Part shown: piece by piece, positions 1 through 13,500 of the stretch
Layout: each line of letters begins with the position of its first letter
How positions within the stretch are numbered: position 1 is the stretch's first letter
NCBI GenBank assembly: GCA_963691705.1
Contig: OY829538.1
Span: 52,107,151 to 52,171,150 of the forward strand
DNA from: Viola odorata
Lineage: Eukaryota; Streptophyta; Magnoliopsida; Malpighiales; Violaceae
Direction of reading: 5' to 3'
DNA: 64,000 bases
The notes under the pieces: model-generated
Told to the model about the DNA's origin: nothing
Database searches by the model: none
Seen by the model: the letters and a program-made list of their open reading frames with translations, nothing else
Translations under genes and position numbers: made by a program

Positions 1-2190
1 AATAATTAGTCATGTACAAAAATCATATAAAAAAACAAACACCTCAAAAAAATCCAGCTTCGACCCTATTGGTCCCCAATGAAGTCGCCAAACTGTCGCA
101 CCCTTTTTTTTTGGATTTTCTCCTAATGCGACGTGGGTTTGGGACGAGATGTTAGACGAACTTGGACTCATCTCACATAATGCAAATGAAGTCGCCACCC
201 TAATTTGTTTCTAGGTTTAGGGAACCTATTTGTCATGCATAAAAATAAAAAGCTAAGGCAAAGTGAGTCTGAACCCGAGAACAGCTGTTCGGGGTCGTAT
301 TATGGACTCGGGAAGGTGTTAGGCACCCGAGTCACATCCTAAAAAGGTTACCGGAGAAAGAGGTGTTTAATCATGCTTTGAAAATAAAAAGTCCTAATTA
401 AGTGATCATGCCCAATGCATAAATAATTCATACGAATATAGATGTGAAAAGCGTGAAATAAATAAAAGGGTAAGAAACGTTTACTTGCGAAGGGTATCAG
501 GCGGATATACCCTTTTTGAACGAAATTATGAGGCGTACTTGTGAAGGGCATCGATTGATTTGCCCTACAAATTAGTTTGGGAAAATGATAATCAAAAAAT
601 AGATAAATATTTAACAACTTATCGTACGTAAGCGAAATAATTAATTTAGCAATTAAACGCGAGCAGAAAAATTATTTAGGTATTTGAGAGCATGCAAAAA
701 TAATTAGTTAAATAGGAAGAGAATTCGAATAATCGACATCAAAATTATTGTACGCAAGTGAAATAATTATTTTTGATGATTAAGCGCAAGCAGAATAATT
801 TAAACATGCAAAAGCATATGAAAATCAATAATTAAACATGCAAGCATACAAAAATAAATAATTAGCACAAGCATACGAAAAATTAAATAAACAGTACAAG
901 AATAAATAATTAGCACAAGCATACAAAAAATTAAATAAACAGTACAAGCATACGAAAATTAAATAAACAGTACAAGCATGCGAAAGATCGGTACGAAAAA
1001 TAAATTGTGATGGGCTTGAAAAATTAGACTAGGCCCACTGGGCCTAGAAATTGGGCCCACTAGTTGGGCCCATTAGACCAGCCTCTTCTATTTTCTTTCC
1101 TTCCCGTTTGCCAAGCCCACCCTTCTTTTTATTCCAATTTGGGCTTGGCACAATCAACCAAATAAACAACCTCCCCTCACTATTCATCGTCTCCCTCCCT
1201 CGTCCGCGTCTTCTTCTTCCTTGAGATGGGAGCAGCGTGACAGCAGCGACGCAAGGAGCAGCACGGCAGGACAGCGAATCCGACGACAGCAGCAGGTGAT
1301 GACAGCAGTGAGGCAGCGACGAGGCAGCAGCGGGCAGCGGCAACGCAAGGAGCAGCACGGTAGAACAGCGGCTCCGGCGACAGCAGCAGGCGATGACAAC
1401 AGTGAGGCAACGGCGAGCAGCGGCGAGGCAGCTCCCTCAGCAGGCCAGCGCGTCGAACGCAGCAGTGGCAGTGCGCGGCAGTGGAGGATGGAGGGCAGCG
1501 GTGATGACGACGCTTGCGTGCTTCTCCCCCTTGAACGAGCACCATGAATAGCTATTTATAGCTGGTTGAGGCGGTGGAGGAGATGAGGTGGCCTTGAGAA
1601 CAGTAAGGCTGTTGAAGGAAGAATCGAGAGAGCCGTGGAACCAAACCTGATAAGGATGCTGTCTTTTCAAATTTGCAGAAATGCATTAACTTGCATTAAT
1701 CCAAATTAATGCATACGAGTGAAATATTTTTAGCTCGTATCTACGGTACAAGAAAATTTTACTAAAGCCTTGAATATAAAATGCTAAGACTTAGAATAAA
1801 ATAAACTAAGACAATTAACATATAGTGAGTAACGAAAAATTTGTCGAATAGTTCGATAAAAATTCGCTTGTAAGTAATAAAAGTTCTAGTATAAGAAAAT
1901 GCTAAAATAAAAGTTCGACCATCGGCTTCGAGAATTTGACTCGGGAACCGATACGGGTTCGAACGGAAAAAGTGATAAAAATGCGAAAAAAGTATGAAAT
2001 AAAATTTAAATGACATTAAGCGTAAAAATAAACATCAGATTGATGTAAATAAATGGAAGTACGATTTTAGAAAATTGATGACAGAAATGCGACAAATGAA
2101 AAATTTTAAATCCCAAATCGGGTAGCAACATGAAAAGATGCTCATTAGTTACAAAGTTCAACAAAATAGCTAGTTGCATCACATATATGA
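1..2190. repeat. Repeat-derived intergenic DNA, probable retroelement remains
   Basis: No credible gene is seen here. Around 265-335 lies a motif (including gtgttaggcacccgag at about 317-332) that I recall from non-coding parts of plant Ty3/gypsy elements; this is memory, not a search. About 855-985 holds a short tandem array built on aataattagcacaagcata and aattaaataaacagtacaag. About 1225-1510 is GC-rich, with two copies of a block starting gcaaggagcagcacgg spaced 94 bases apart. On the minus strand, ctataaatagctattcatgg (about 1545-1565) looks like a TATA region facing into this GC-rich block, as in an LTR promoter and leader. The alanine/serine-rich frames in the block are composition artefacts. 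Confidence 0.4.
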
Positions 2191-3463
2191 GAGGAAAGAA
2201 CAGTGGCCTAAGTGTTAAAAATGTCTATACTTTAGGTATGCGGAGTACACAACTCAGTTAAAGTTTTAATGGAGATTTAAAAGATCATTTGAAATCAGAC
2301 TTAGACATTATCCAATTCTTTAAGCACTTTGAAAGAGTTGTGGAAGATAAGAGATACAACGAGTTGAAAGCTGAGTACAACTCGAGGCAAAAATTACCAA
2401 GATTGAAAATGCGCTACTCACCTTTGTTAAAGCAAATGGGACATATTTATACTCCAATGGTGTTTGAACTATTTCAGGAGGAGTATGATTTATCTTTAGC
2501 AGCTGTCATAAAATATCGTCAGGAGAGCGATCAAGTTTGTGAGTTCATAGTTGCTATGTATGAAAAGGGTGGAGAGTATACAGTAATTGGTGATGCACAT
2601 GAAAAAACTGTTTGTTGCAGTTCAAAAAGTTTGATACATTTGGCATCTTATGCTCTCATACTTTGAAGGTGCTTGATGTGATGGATATAAAACTTGTTCC
2701 TGACATTTACATTCTAAAGAGATGGACAAGAGGAGCTAAGAATGCAAGTGTACAAGATGCACATAAGGAAGAAGTATCTGCTGATGTTAAATTGGAAGCC
2801 TCTAGACGTTATAAGTATTTATGTCCTAAATTGATCAAGTTAGCCTCTCGAGCATCTGAAAATGAAGAGGCCTATGAATTGTTAAATAAAGTCATTCAGA
2901 ATACAAGCCAAGAAATTGAAAACATCTGTACAAGCCGCGTTGCTTCTGATTTTAATGAAATTGATGCCAATAATAATCATTTAAATAGCGATGGGAACTT
3001 ACATGAAGAATTATTGGCTCAAAATATAAGAGGTTTGAAAAAGAGAACCGGAAAAAAATGTGTAAAAAGGCCAAAGAGTTGGGTGGAAAAACAACCAAAG
3101 ATTACAAGAAAAAAGAAGAAAACTATTCCAGAGAGTCAATCATTGGAGGTATTTGTTTTATTCATAATCTTTTTTTTTTCTCAATCGAGCTACATTAATG
3201 TGGTATTTTTTTTACCAGATTGTTGAAGCCTCTAATGCTATGACATTCATGAGTTCAAGTCAAGTGGAAGGAGTGTCAAATACGCATACTACATTATTAA
3301 TGGTAAATAATTCACAATGGATCAATTAGTGTTTTGTCCTATTAAATTATTAGAGACACATTACTAATTTAAACTATATTCAGGCTATGAGCAGTACTGG
3401 ACCAATCAACCGCGAGAATCCATTTAATTTTGGTTCATCCTCTCAAGCTTCAAGCTACAATAA
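2191..3463 (+). pseudogene. FAR1-related sequence (FRS) pseudogene, C-terminal half
   Basis: FAR1/FRS proteins are plant transcription regulators derived from a MULE transposase. The frame resembles the end of the transposase domain (GMRSTQLS, FNGDLKDHLKSDLDII, FFKHFERVVEDKRYNE) followed by a SWIM zinc-finger region (KKFDTFGILCSHTLKVLDV). It is broken in several places. An in-frame TAA at 2259-2261 replaces the residue after TQLS. A further in-frame stop-like break lies near 2213. One base is missing in the A run at 2624-2628, shifting the frame inside the SWIM finger. The expected CSC of the finger reads CSS. The N-terminal FAR1 DNA-binding domain is not visible upstream. Probable downstream exons after AG acceptors lie at about 3220-3302 and 3385-3463, each followed by a GT donor. 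Family assignment is firm; loss of function is inferred from the lesions. Confidence 0.78.
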
Positions 3464-4205
3464 TGTAAGTTTTGAAACATAAATAAATAAATAAGTTAAT
3501 ATTTTTAATGTTTATTTCCATGGCATAAATGGTGAACCAACCCATTTTATAAACATTGATGAAAGTACACAGAGAATTACTTGACTGCATATGGAACATA
3601 ATTAAGTACATTGGTGCAATGTTATGTTATTGATTGACTGTTGAAGATTTGATTTATGGGTTTATCCAAATTTAATAGCATGAACTTTAAAATTATTCAT
3701 ATATTTCTGTATGTTAAATCAATTTTTGAACAACTAATTGCAAGCTTTAGAAAAGATATATGATACGAGTTTACTTTTTTATCTTATTTTTTAATAAAAG
3801 GGTATGATTAAGTCTCTTTTGATGGTGTTAGTCTTGAGTTCTGTTTTGTTTTGTCCTTTAGACCTGAAACATGAAGATAAAAGTGTTTCAAGTTTTCAAC
3901 TTATGTCAACCTCATAGCTAAACGGCTACAGACTCTTGCCGTACAACTAATTCAAACCTACAGGACCCGTAAATGCAAAAAAAATGGCATGGGCATTGGA
4001 TCCACAATCCTGGAATAATATTAACGAATGAGTATAAGCCATTTTATATGACTTTCTTACAACCGGAAAATAAATTCTACTACCAACTATAATTACAAGC
4101 ACAAGACACATGATTTTTGATTGTGGAAAAGTATAATACTCTATTGTTCTGCTACATAATGTACACAACTGCTAAAGAATACATGACCCTGCTAAAAGTT
4201 GGTTT
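3464..4205. other. Intergenic, no gene seen
   Basis: This is AT-rich sequence between the FRS remnant and the antisense channel fragment. Only short open frames without family resemblance are present. I see no repeat or RNA gene. Confidence 0.5.
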
Positions 4206-4439
4206 CTAAGACAGCAATGCTAATCTTTGTGGCGTTTTGATGGCCAGACCGCCATTCTGTCGCAGATTTCGCCTGAAAGTGTGTTGGATATGTTTGTGGT
4301 GAAGTTGGCAAAACTGGGATGCAACAGATTTCAAGTCCTCAGCTATAAGAGCAAATGCTTCAACTTCTGTCAGAGCTTGTACTGTTCTAGTTAAGATGGG
4401 GAGATTGGAAGAGGATTGCAGCAACCAGAACGGGTTCAA
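4206..4439 (-). pseudogene. Cyclic-nucleotide-gated channel (CNGC) fragment
   Basis: The minus-strand translation contains SSNLPILTRTVQALTEVEAF followed by LIAEDLKSVASQF and HIQHTFR. This matches the plant CNGC region running from the end of the cyclic-nucleotide-binding domain into the calmodulin-binding helix. Similarity ends right after HTFR: the usual tyrosine/tryptophan-rich IQ region is replaced by unrelated residues, and a frame change would be needed to recover a WRS-like stretch. Upstream similarity fades into FWLLQ before SSSNLP. No pore or transmembrane exons were found nearby. I read it as a single captured or decayed exon rather than a gene. An alternative is a small exon of a poorly visible chimeric transcript on this strand. 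Confidence 0.6.
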
Positions 4440-6731
4440 GGCTTGTAATACGATGCTCTGGCTGCCACGAAATGACTTGGTATTAATCAGAAATTGAAAG
4501 CTCCAAATTCACAGAGCAAAAGCAGAAAGTACAATAGTAATCTACAAATTATGCTTTCTAAGTGCAGGGGAGAAAATAATTATTTTGGGCTCATACATTC
4601 CCTTAACAGGCTCTCTTTCTGCATATTAATAGCTGCAAATCAATAGATGAGAATAACCTAAGTTGATAACATGTCATGTTGGAGTCAAACTATTTCATTT
4701 CAACCCAAATCTCCAAACATCAAATTTCATGACAAGACATCACTCGTAGAAACAAACAACAATTAGTATTCCATTCACAACACCGAAATGAAAACTTTAG
4801 CCAAACTGAAAAGACAAGACAACATAAATTCTACTAAAGTTAATCCAACGATTGATAGAAAAGTAATCTATGTAGTAGTGGTCGAAAGAATTAAACATAC
4901 CTATTCAAGATCAATTATGGATTCAATCTCAAACATTTAGCGGGACTCTGCTCTTTTAATCCTTCCACATATGATTCTCGTGCAAACAAACACAATAAAA
5001 GTGGCACCATCCCAAACCCAATATCACATGATCAGAATTGACGATTGACAAATCATTTCATCCATGGGAATCCTCCTCTAACCAAGAATCCAATCCTTCA
5101 TCCTTACGGCTAACGACTATTAGATTAGAGACTTAGATTGGAATTTTTGCAGGGATTCTCAGAAGATAGATTCAAAAGAGTCAAACAAGCACCCAAGTTT
5201 TATTCATGCATCCCATTTCTGATTGTTAGAGGAAATTAATATAAATGAAGATAATATCCAGTTACATATTAAGAAAATAATTTCAAATAGCAAAATCAAG
5301 CAACATATCAGTGAGTAAAAGGAAAGGGCCATCTCACCGTGAATCATCCATATTCGTTCTCTGCAAATCATTCTTCACTCGATTAGGGTTCTTCTTCTGT
5401 TCTCGTTTCTTTGTTCTCTGTTCTCGACTTCTCGTTTCTCTGTTCCCAATTTTGGCAAAAAAAAAATGAAGTTAACGGTGGACTTACTGTTAAATTAGAA
5501 GTTAACGTTAGCCACATCAGCCCAATTTTATTAATGGTACGATTTTTAATCCTATCCGTCTATTTTTTTTTAATGGCTCAGATCCCTTGAACATAACTGG
5601 TCATGTTTAAGGCAAAATTTGAGGAACCCAATTCGTAAAAAACTCATCATAGAGTCCAATCACAAATCACTCACACAAAAATAAACTACATCAGTTTGAT
5701 TCTTATTGTTGGGATATGTAGGTAGTCTATTAGTGAGCTCAACTTTCGGATTGTGTTGTTTTCCATTACTTCCTTCTCCATTTTTTTCTTTTTTTCTTGA
5801 AGGGATCTCCATTCTTTTCATTTTATCCCATTGAGTTATTCTTTCTTTCATACCAGTTTTCCAAATTTCCTTAACTAATTTATATTATGTGCTATGTGTT
5901 TCCCTAATGAGCATGGTGATATAAAGTTCTGAAATCTCTGGTTTACAAACTAGTTTTTAACATTGAATTTTTAGATGAAGTCATTTTTATTATTTTTTGA
6001 TATTTGTTTTAATTAATAAAGCTTCTCTTAAATTCCAAAATAAGGTTTTAGACGTTTTTTTTTATTTTTTATTTTTTCAAAATAAATAATTTCTTTTATT
6101 CCCATTTGATATTCTTTATAAAACTAATGAGACTTTAATTCCAATAATTCATTTTCTTTTTCAACGAGGATTTGAATGGTTGTTCACAAGACTGCAAGAC
6201 AATTAGAGTTGAACTTCTTCTTTTTTTCATCAATTCTAATTGTTTTTGCTCATACCGCGAACAAATGACACATCAATAATTAAACTTGTTTTACATAGTA
6301 AAAATAACGGGAAAGGCTGAATAGATTTATTTTTATATCAAAACTTACATCTGATCTGTATTTAGGCGGTTTAGAAATTTTCATAATTGTCCCTTCATCC
6401 AAACTCTCAAAAAAATATAAGGTCGGTTATTATTTAAATGGATTGAACAGATTTCTTGGACTTAATTAAACCGCAATTTTAATATTATAAATCTAAAATT
6501 TAAAATGGAGCAATATGACAATAGTAGGATGATTTAATTATCTGATCTCCAAAGAAAAAACAATCATACATTCCAATATCAAATTCTATCCAGTTTGAGA
6601 AACCAAAATATCATACATGGATCCAGAAATGTGTACAACACAAACAACAGATAGTGAATGCTAAAACAAGTCATTGAATTTCTTACACACACCAAATATG
6701 TTTGCTTTTCTATCCTCTTGAAATATTTAAA
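4440..6731. other. Intergenic; possible minus-strand leader near 5.4 kb
   Basis: No protein family is recognisable. Around 5330-5460 the minus strand reads like a plant 5' leader (agaagaagaaccctaatcg), followed by a short ATG frame and a GT donor (gattcacggtgag). This could be the first exon of a transcript running toward the CNGC fragment, but no exon chain can be followed. The rest is T-rich and A-rich low-complexity sequence. Confidence 0.3.
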
Positions 6732-8807
6732 TTAATTACCAACTCTTCTTGAGAGCGCAAATGATGAGAAAACTGAAGAGATGGCAGTGAAGGAGAATGC
6801 AATGAGGACGAGAGCAGCACATACATTGCCCTTATTGAAGAACCTGTCTGTGCCTCCTACTATTTGATTCTTCAAATCTTGAGAAGCACCGAACGCTGCG
6901 GCAGCACCTGTTGCTAGAATATATGACACTATCTGCACCGAAGAATCGAACATATGACTTTCGTCATAAAAACGATATACGCTTGTACCAAAATCTATTT
7001 AAGAAAATTAAGTTAATGAGTGGATAATAAATGAACAAGTTAAATTCGAGCTTTAACTTATTGATTTTCTTATCAAAGTTTAGCTTCGAGTTTAACTTGT
7101 TCAGTTACTAAACGAGCCTAATTGACTCATTCGGTTTAAACAAATTATATAAATTTACTGAATCTGGTAGCGTCGTGTGCTGGTAATGTCCAAAGAACAT
7201 GTCAACTTGTTTACTGAATCAATTTTTTTTTTATAAAAAAAATCCAGTATACAATTTTTTCAGATTATATAAAATATTGTGGCAATGGTCAAAGATGGAG
7301 AACGATGGGGAAAATAAATACCTTGTCAGCATAGAAATCAAATAAAAGGCTAGTATCACCCCTTAGTAGCTGATTTCCGGTGGAAATATTGTATAACGTA
7401 GCCACCGTTTGCAGGGCGGAGTATAAAAGCCCAACGATACTTGTTCCAAACAAGTAGCTGCCAAATATTTACAAAACTACCCAATTAGAGACAACAAGCC
7501 AAAAGTACCACAAAATTTATTTATTTTTTGTGGTTTGTGTTTGGAGATGGTGATAAGTAGTGGGAGAGAACTGTCAAGGGAGGAATAATGAGACTTTTTT
7601 ATTTTGTGTTAATAAAATAAAAAATTAAATTTTGATTTTTCTTTTTCGAATCTGAATCAGTTTGAAATATTGGTTACAACTTAAATTTTATATCTTTGAA
7701 TTTAACTACAATAACAAATGGCCTCGTGTGATTTTACTTAATTTGAGATTTAAAAAAACGTTTTATTTCGGTGGATAGTTTATTAATTTTCTCAAAAAGA
7801 AATAAATTATAGTATGATTTTTTAATTAAAATCAAATTAATTGAACAAAATTAGTAGTTTTCATTTTTTTTGAACACGATTTTCAGTTTTTTAAAGTTAA
7901 AATTTTTCACATTTAGTACAAAATAAACACAACTTCCAATTTTCTAATCGAAAAGAAAATCAGAGATATTTTTGAAAATCAGAAACAGAAAAAGTAGAAA
8001 AATCTCCGTTCATAAACAGGGCTTAATAGTTCTGAAAATCCTTGAAGTGAGCAAGACTGTTTCATTACGGTTTGGTTTTTTATTGAAGGTTAAGTCTCGG
8101 TCGGTTTTGGTTTTGGTTTTCCTAATTAAATACACTACATAGGTTCTTAAACAAAAGTTTCAAACTCATGACCTCAAGAAATACAGCCATTTAGCCACTA
8201 GAATCAAGACTAGTTATTCCAAGAAAACACCCACACACGTGCAGAAATAGTTTGATCCGGGCTATTGGTTCGGTTTCAATTTATAAAAAAAAAGGGACCA
8301 AATCCGTATGTGTTCGGCTTGATCAAAGTTCACCCTCTACGATTTTATCAAAAAAAAACTGAATTTAACCAACTGATCCGGTTTAATTTTCGATTCAGTC
8401 CGACTTTTTTCATCTCTAGCGCAAACGTTAATATAATAAACCAACACAAGAGAGGTTTTTTTTAGCAATATTACTTAATCTTTATATATAATTTATACTA
8501 TAGTTCTTATGGTTAATTAAGATGCAATAATAATCTTTATATATAATGTATACTATAGTTCTTATGGTTTAATTAAGATGCAATAATAATAAATAAATTA
8601 CCGGTAGGCGTAGATGTCCTGGAACCGGAATTTGACCAGGCTCAGGCTGCTATCAAAGATGACGGTGACGGTGTTGGTGGCGAGGACGGCAATTGATATC
8701 AAGAGCAAAATAAACGTTAGGACCCTAAGAACAAGAGCCGTCGTGCGGTAAACCGTGGACGGTGGTGGTCCGCCTGGTCCGGCTTCTTGAACTGGAATTG
8801 GTGCCAT
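6732..8807 (-). CDS. CASP-like membrane protein (DUF588 family), 3 exons
   Basis: Exons on the minus strand are 8602-8807, 7322-7457 and 6732-6932. Phases match and give 180 residues, normal for the family. CASP and CASP-like proteins are four-helix MARVEL-related membrane proteins; the CASPs proper form a scaffold for Casparian-strip lignin. The start ATG (8807) precedes a short proline/glycine-rich cytosolic tail (MAPIPVQEAGPGGPP). Helix 1 is about residues 23-45 and carries the family arginine (LVLRVLTFIL). Helix 2 follows YLFGTSIVGLLYS, helix 3 follows the conserved acidic FDFYADK, and helix 4 is VCAALVLIAFSF. Introns are about 1.14 kb and 0.39 kb with GT-AG ends. The CASPL subgroup is not resolved by eye; 4D-like is my guess. 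Confidence 0.88.
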
Positions 8808-11800
8808 ATATACTCCTTTGGCTATTATTTAATGACGGCAAATTAATTAGTTTGAGACTCAAATGTTAGTCGGGTTTGCTCTCCTTTTATAACCAAATTA
8901 GCTGCAAGCATATCAGTGCTTAACTTTGACTTTGCGTTGTCATTCAAATCTAACCACATGGCTATTATCAGTATGTTTGGCTTGATGAGGTTGGAAACCA
9001 ATAAAAAATACGACTACCTTCGTTGACTTTAAATTACAAGTTGACCTTTAGTTACAAGTTGCAAAGTCGCAACGCGGCTAAAACTAAAAGTCTTCGTCCT
9101 CGTCGTTGTCTTTTTCCGCCAGTGGGAGTTCCTCGTACGTACAATCCTCGTAGTACGTGGTTACAAAACTAGAATTGATCCTGAGATTGAGATGGATTTC
9201 AACATGTGTATCTATTCAACCTTTTTCTTCTTATCATTGTTATAATTAATGGGATTTCATTATTTTAAAGAGAATAAAAAAAACCATTTATGTTCAATTC
9301 AACGTAACGAATTCTAATTTTTATATATATATTTTTAAAAATTTAATTTCAACTTTTATAGTTTTAAAACTTTAAGACTTGGGGTGACAATTTAGTTCTG
9401 GTCCTGTATATTTATTTTGTTGTTCCCATTTAGATGGAACCAGGATTAAATCAAGACATACCTAAAACCAGCCGGGTGTGTCCAGTCTAAGAAAAAAAGT
9501 TTTTTTTTTACTTGTTTGTGTAACGTTCATGGTTGGATTGATGATCATGAACATCCTCATGAAGCCTTCATTTTATTTGTAAGAAGTAAAAAAAAAATTG
9601 AATCATGGTCCAATTTAGTTAGGTCTAGTCTCGGACCCTTATAACTTGACGAGCAGGGTCGTGATTCATTTGGCAGTATCGTTTATTATCGAGACCCGGC
9701 TCATAATCTTTTTTTGTCACCTCTATTACAAATTAAATCTTATAATTTCTTAAAAGTTTCAATTTGACTTTGTTAGAAATTAAAAAGTTTCAAAACAATG
9801 TAGTAACAAATATGTAGAAACTAAGATAATGAAAATTTCTATAAAAAAAAGAGAATGAAAAAAAATGGTTTTAAATTTATTTTTTTTTGCAATTTTAATA
9901 ATTTGTTAATTAGTTTCTCAATTGAACAAGCAGATTGATGGAGATGAGAATTCCCGACTCTCACAAGTGCCATTCGGGTGATAACTTTCCACAAACACCC
10001 CCTACATCTAATATTAATTGCGAGAATACGCATGGCTAATTTGCTTGCAGCGCAGGTTAGCAGTTCGAGTCAAAACTTCAATAGTCGATTTTCATTGGTA
10101 TTTTTACTTTCAAATTCCACACAATATTCTGTCCATATCGTTCCATAGGAGTAGTTCTTTTCCTTTCATTAGCATACATATTATAGTTAATGCACTTTTT
10201 AATCGATTGGGATTTACATATTTATTATTTTCACAATTGTATGCTACTGTTTATTTTTTTATTTTTTAAATAAAATTAGTTTTATTTCACTAATTTTTTT
10301 AGCAATTAATAGAAAAAGAAGACGAACTTATAAAATGGGGCAGATGGACTATATACTAAATATTTTTTTGGAATTTCTACAAATTTGCAGATACTTTCTG
10401 AAAATTTTCGATTTTTTTGAGAAATTTTAATTGTTATTAATTTTTATAAATTTTTTAGCAAATTTGATTATTCTATTTTTTTTTGGATTTTCCAAGGTTA
10501 TAAATAATTTTCAACTTTATGCAATTTTTTAAAATAAAATCTAAATTTAATGGGTTGGACTTATTAAGAAACAATACAACTTGAAGAAAATTTGAAAAGT
10601 TTAGGGACCAAAAAAATAATTAACGAAGATCAAATGACATTGTTAATCACACTTAATTGAAAAGTTTACATGTTTGGAAGCCGTTTTGGCTAATAGAAAA
10701 TAGTTGGGACAAACTGACTAACGTCGTAAAAAGCTGTAATTTCGATATTAGACAATAGTTGGAGGCAAAGCTATCATTACCAATCTAGTGTTTCTATTTA
10801 GATTGTACTCTCTGTTACTCTTTTGGTGTGTTTTAGATTCTTTTCAATTTTCAATTTTTTTTAGAAAACAAAATGCAAAGGAAACAACCTTTGAATTACT
10901 TTATAATTTTTTTCAATCCTCGTACACTATTCCAATTTCTAAAGCTCTCTGTCAACCCATAGATCTCTAGTGTTAATCTGGAATTTTTAACAGGAGTGAT
11001 TCTAATTTATCTTGTTCATGGGCTGACATAGAGGCAATTGCATCAAAAATGTTTGTGATCAATCAAATCCGTTGTCGTACAAAGACATCGGTGCAGCAGA
11101 TGTCTTGCCATGGTTGATGTTGTAGACTGTCGACTTTGAGCAGTTGTTGTTTGGATTTAATCAACCCTTTGATGATGTAAAGATTTGTGGTAAGTGGCGA
11201 ATCCAGAAATTTTCGTTGGTGAGGGCAATTTTTTTTCCGATGTTCATATAATAAAACACTAATGAAAGATAATTTTTTTAATTAATTGTATATTTTTTAC
11301 ATTGGTAATCAATAAAAAAAATTAAAATATATTTCAAAATGAACAAATACAATTTTTGTATATAAATAGAGAGAGAACTTGAGTCTTTTACCATAAGAAA
11401 AAAATCCATGAGCGACATGTCTATTTACAGTATAATTGTTTTTGGTGAAATAAGTATAAAATACTCATTGCAACATTAGTAATGTGTAAAAAAAAAAGTA
11501 GAACTTAACTTGAGAATTTTTAATTTTTAAGAAACAAATCAATTCTTAATTTTATAAACTAACCACCACGTTTAGTTGATATTAAATAGTTTGATACTTT
11601 CAACTCTTAAATAAAATGTTACATATTCAATCTTTGTATAGGTAGAGATTACATTTCAATTTTGTGCACTTACCCCTTAGATGGGGTGCGAATAAAATTA
11701 GTATTAATCTAATAGTTTCAAAGATACTTAGGCAACCCGTCATTTGCTAAGTCAGCCTACAAAATTCAGCCAAGAAAGCTTCGAGTACAATGAGCCTAAG

Positions 11801-13500
11801 AACTTAGAAAGGAAAGCTCTAAGAGCCTGAGAATATATACTTTGTATTGCTTGATGAATGTACAAAAGAGACTTCACCCTATTTATACACAAGAACCCCT
11901 ATAATGGACGGTTAGAATCACTTTGATCCAACGTTGGATATTCCTTCTTCTAGAACTTATCTAGAACTTTACATGGTCATCAACATCATCCTTCTTTACA
12001 ATTCTACTATGTACAAGGCTTCTCTAGAACCTTCCGGAGAAGTTGAGACTCTTATGGGTTCTCTAGACCTCCTCGACACGCCCCCGCTCGTGTGTTGGCC
12101 GAGTGAAGACCAAATAGAAAGGAAAAGAAAGAAAGTTTGGCATCACTAGTTTATATATGTAGGGTTAGTAAGTTGCCGCTCCCATTATACAAGCAAGACG
12201 GGTCGGATAAGCGCGGTTTCTTTGTGCTCGACCTACCCTACAACCCGCCCGTCAATCAATAAGTTGGAGCGGATTAGATTTTAATTGATTTAGCGGTTTT
12301 TCGAATATACATGCGGGTTGGGTTGGTTCAGATTGACGGGTTGAACGATTTTACAGGTTGGTTGTACACCTCTAGTAGTGACCTAAAAAATAGACAGTCC
12401 TTATCACTTATTTGTTAATAATTTTGCCCCACAAAAATATTAATATTTGTCAATTTCCTCACAAATTAGTATATAAGTGGATATGTAAATGTACTAATTT
12501 TAAATTCTTGACTCATAGGTTGTGCATTAAAAAAAACATTTTTAAATTATTTAGTCTAATAAAAGTTGAATCAACAATATATTTCTAAATAAAAGTGACG
12601 AACTACTTACACCAAGGATGAAGCTACATGGAGTTACTCTCACTAATATCTATGAAACTAATAAAAAGAAGATATTCATGTATTTGTGCCATAGCACATA
12701 AAAATTATAACTTAAATTATGTATTCTAATTAAATGGTCTAAAATCAAAAAAAGTAAATGACACAAAATCAAACAAAAGAATTAGTGTTATAAAAAAAAC
12801 TTCATGCTGTTTTTTTTCAAACATGTAACCCGTGAAAACTCAAGAAGTACAATGTTAAAATTTAAACTTTATGATGTTATGACACAAAATAAACCTTTAG
12901 GATCGATTTAGTGTTGAGGTATTGAGAAGAGCTTTCAAGAGGCCACAGTTCATCTTTATTATATGTTAATCTATTATTACTTAAATTATTAAAATAAAAA
13001 TTTGACACATACTACTATTTATTTTAATTTAAACCTGAATGATTTACCTTCGAGTGAAAAAAAAATCTTCAAAATCTTCAAATTTTTTAACTTTAATAGA
13101 AATTATTTCCTCCCCTAAAAAAATCCGCCACTAGAAAGAATAATTTTTTGCACGCATAAGTGCGAACAATGGAAGTTCAAAAATTTATTTTAATTAAATA
13201 TTTATCATGAAATATTATGGGATAAAAGCAAGCGACGTATCATTCATATCCGGCTTACTGCTTGTCGTTCGCAACCTAACAACACAACCAAACCAACCAC
13301 TGACTAATAAGCGATCCCCTTTCTTACAAACACATATTCCATGCGTCCGCTCTAAGCTTAGCCGCGTGTCGAGTCGACCCAACCGACTTGGTCAAAAAGG
13401 TCGAGCTAGTTAAGGAAACCACTTATGAAAACCCGCACCCAATCCAAACCGTCCATAATAAATTCAAATCGAACGGTCCGGATTCACTCGATTTCATCAC
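8808..13500. other. Long gene-poor intergenic stretch with transposon-like remains
   Basis: No gene is supported; open frames here are short and unlike known proteins. About 11840-12180 resembles an LTR fragment, because it contains the cgacacgcccccgctcgtgt context typical of some copia-like LTRs (recalled, not searched). About 12190-12375 is rich in gggt/accc words and ends in gtacacctctag, like a hAT element end. Outermost, agtggcgaatccag at about 11194 and the reverse complement of aatccgccact at about 13123-13133 may be the two ends of one old element enclosing these pieces. I found no clear target duplication. Confidence 0.35.

Noticed and set aside
1184..1547. Overlapping alanine/serine/arginine-rich frames on both strands
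   Set aside because: They arise from the GC-rich cagcag tandem block; all frames stay open because of composition, and none resembles a family.
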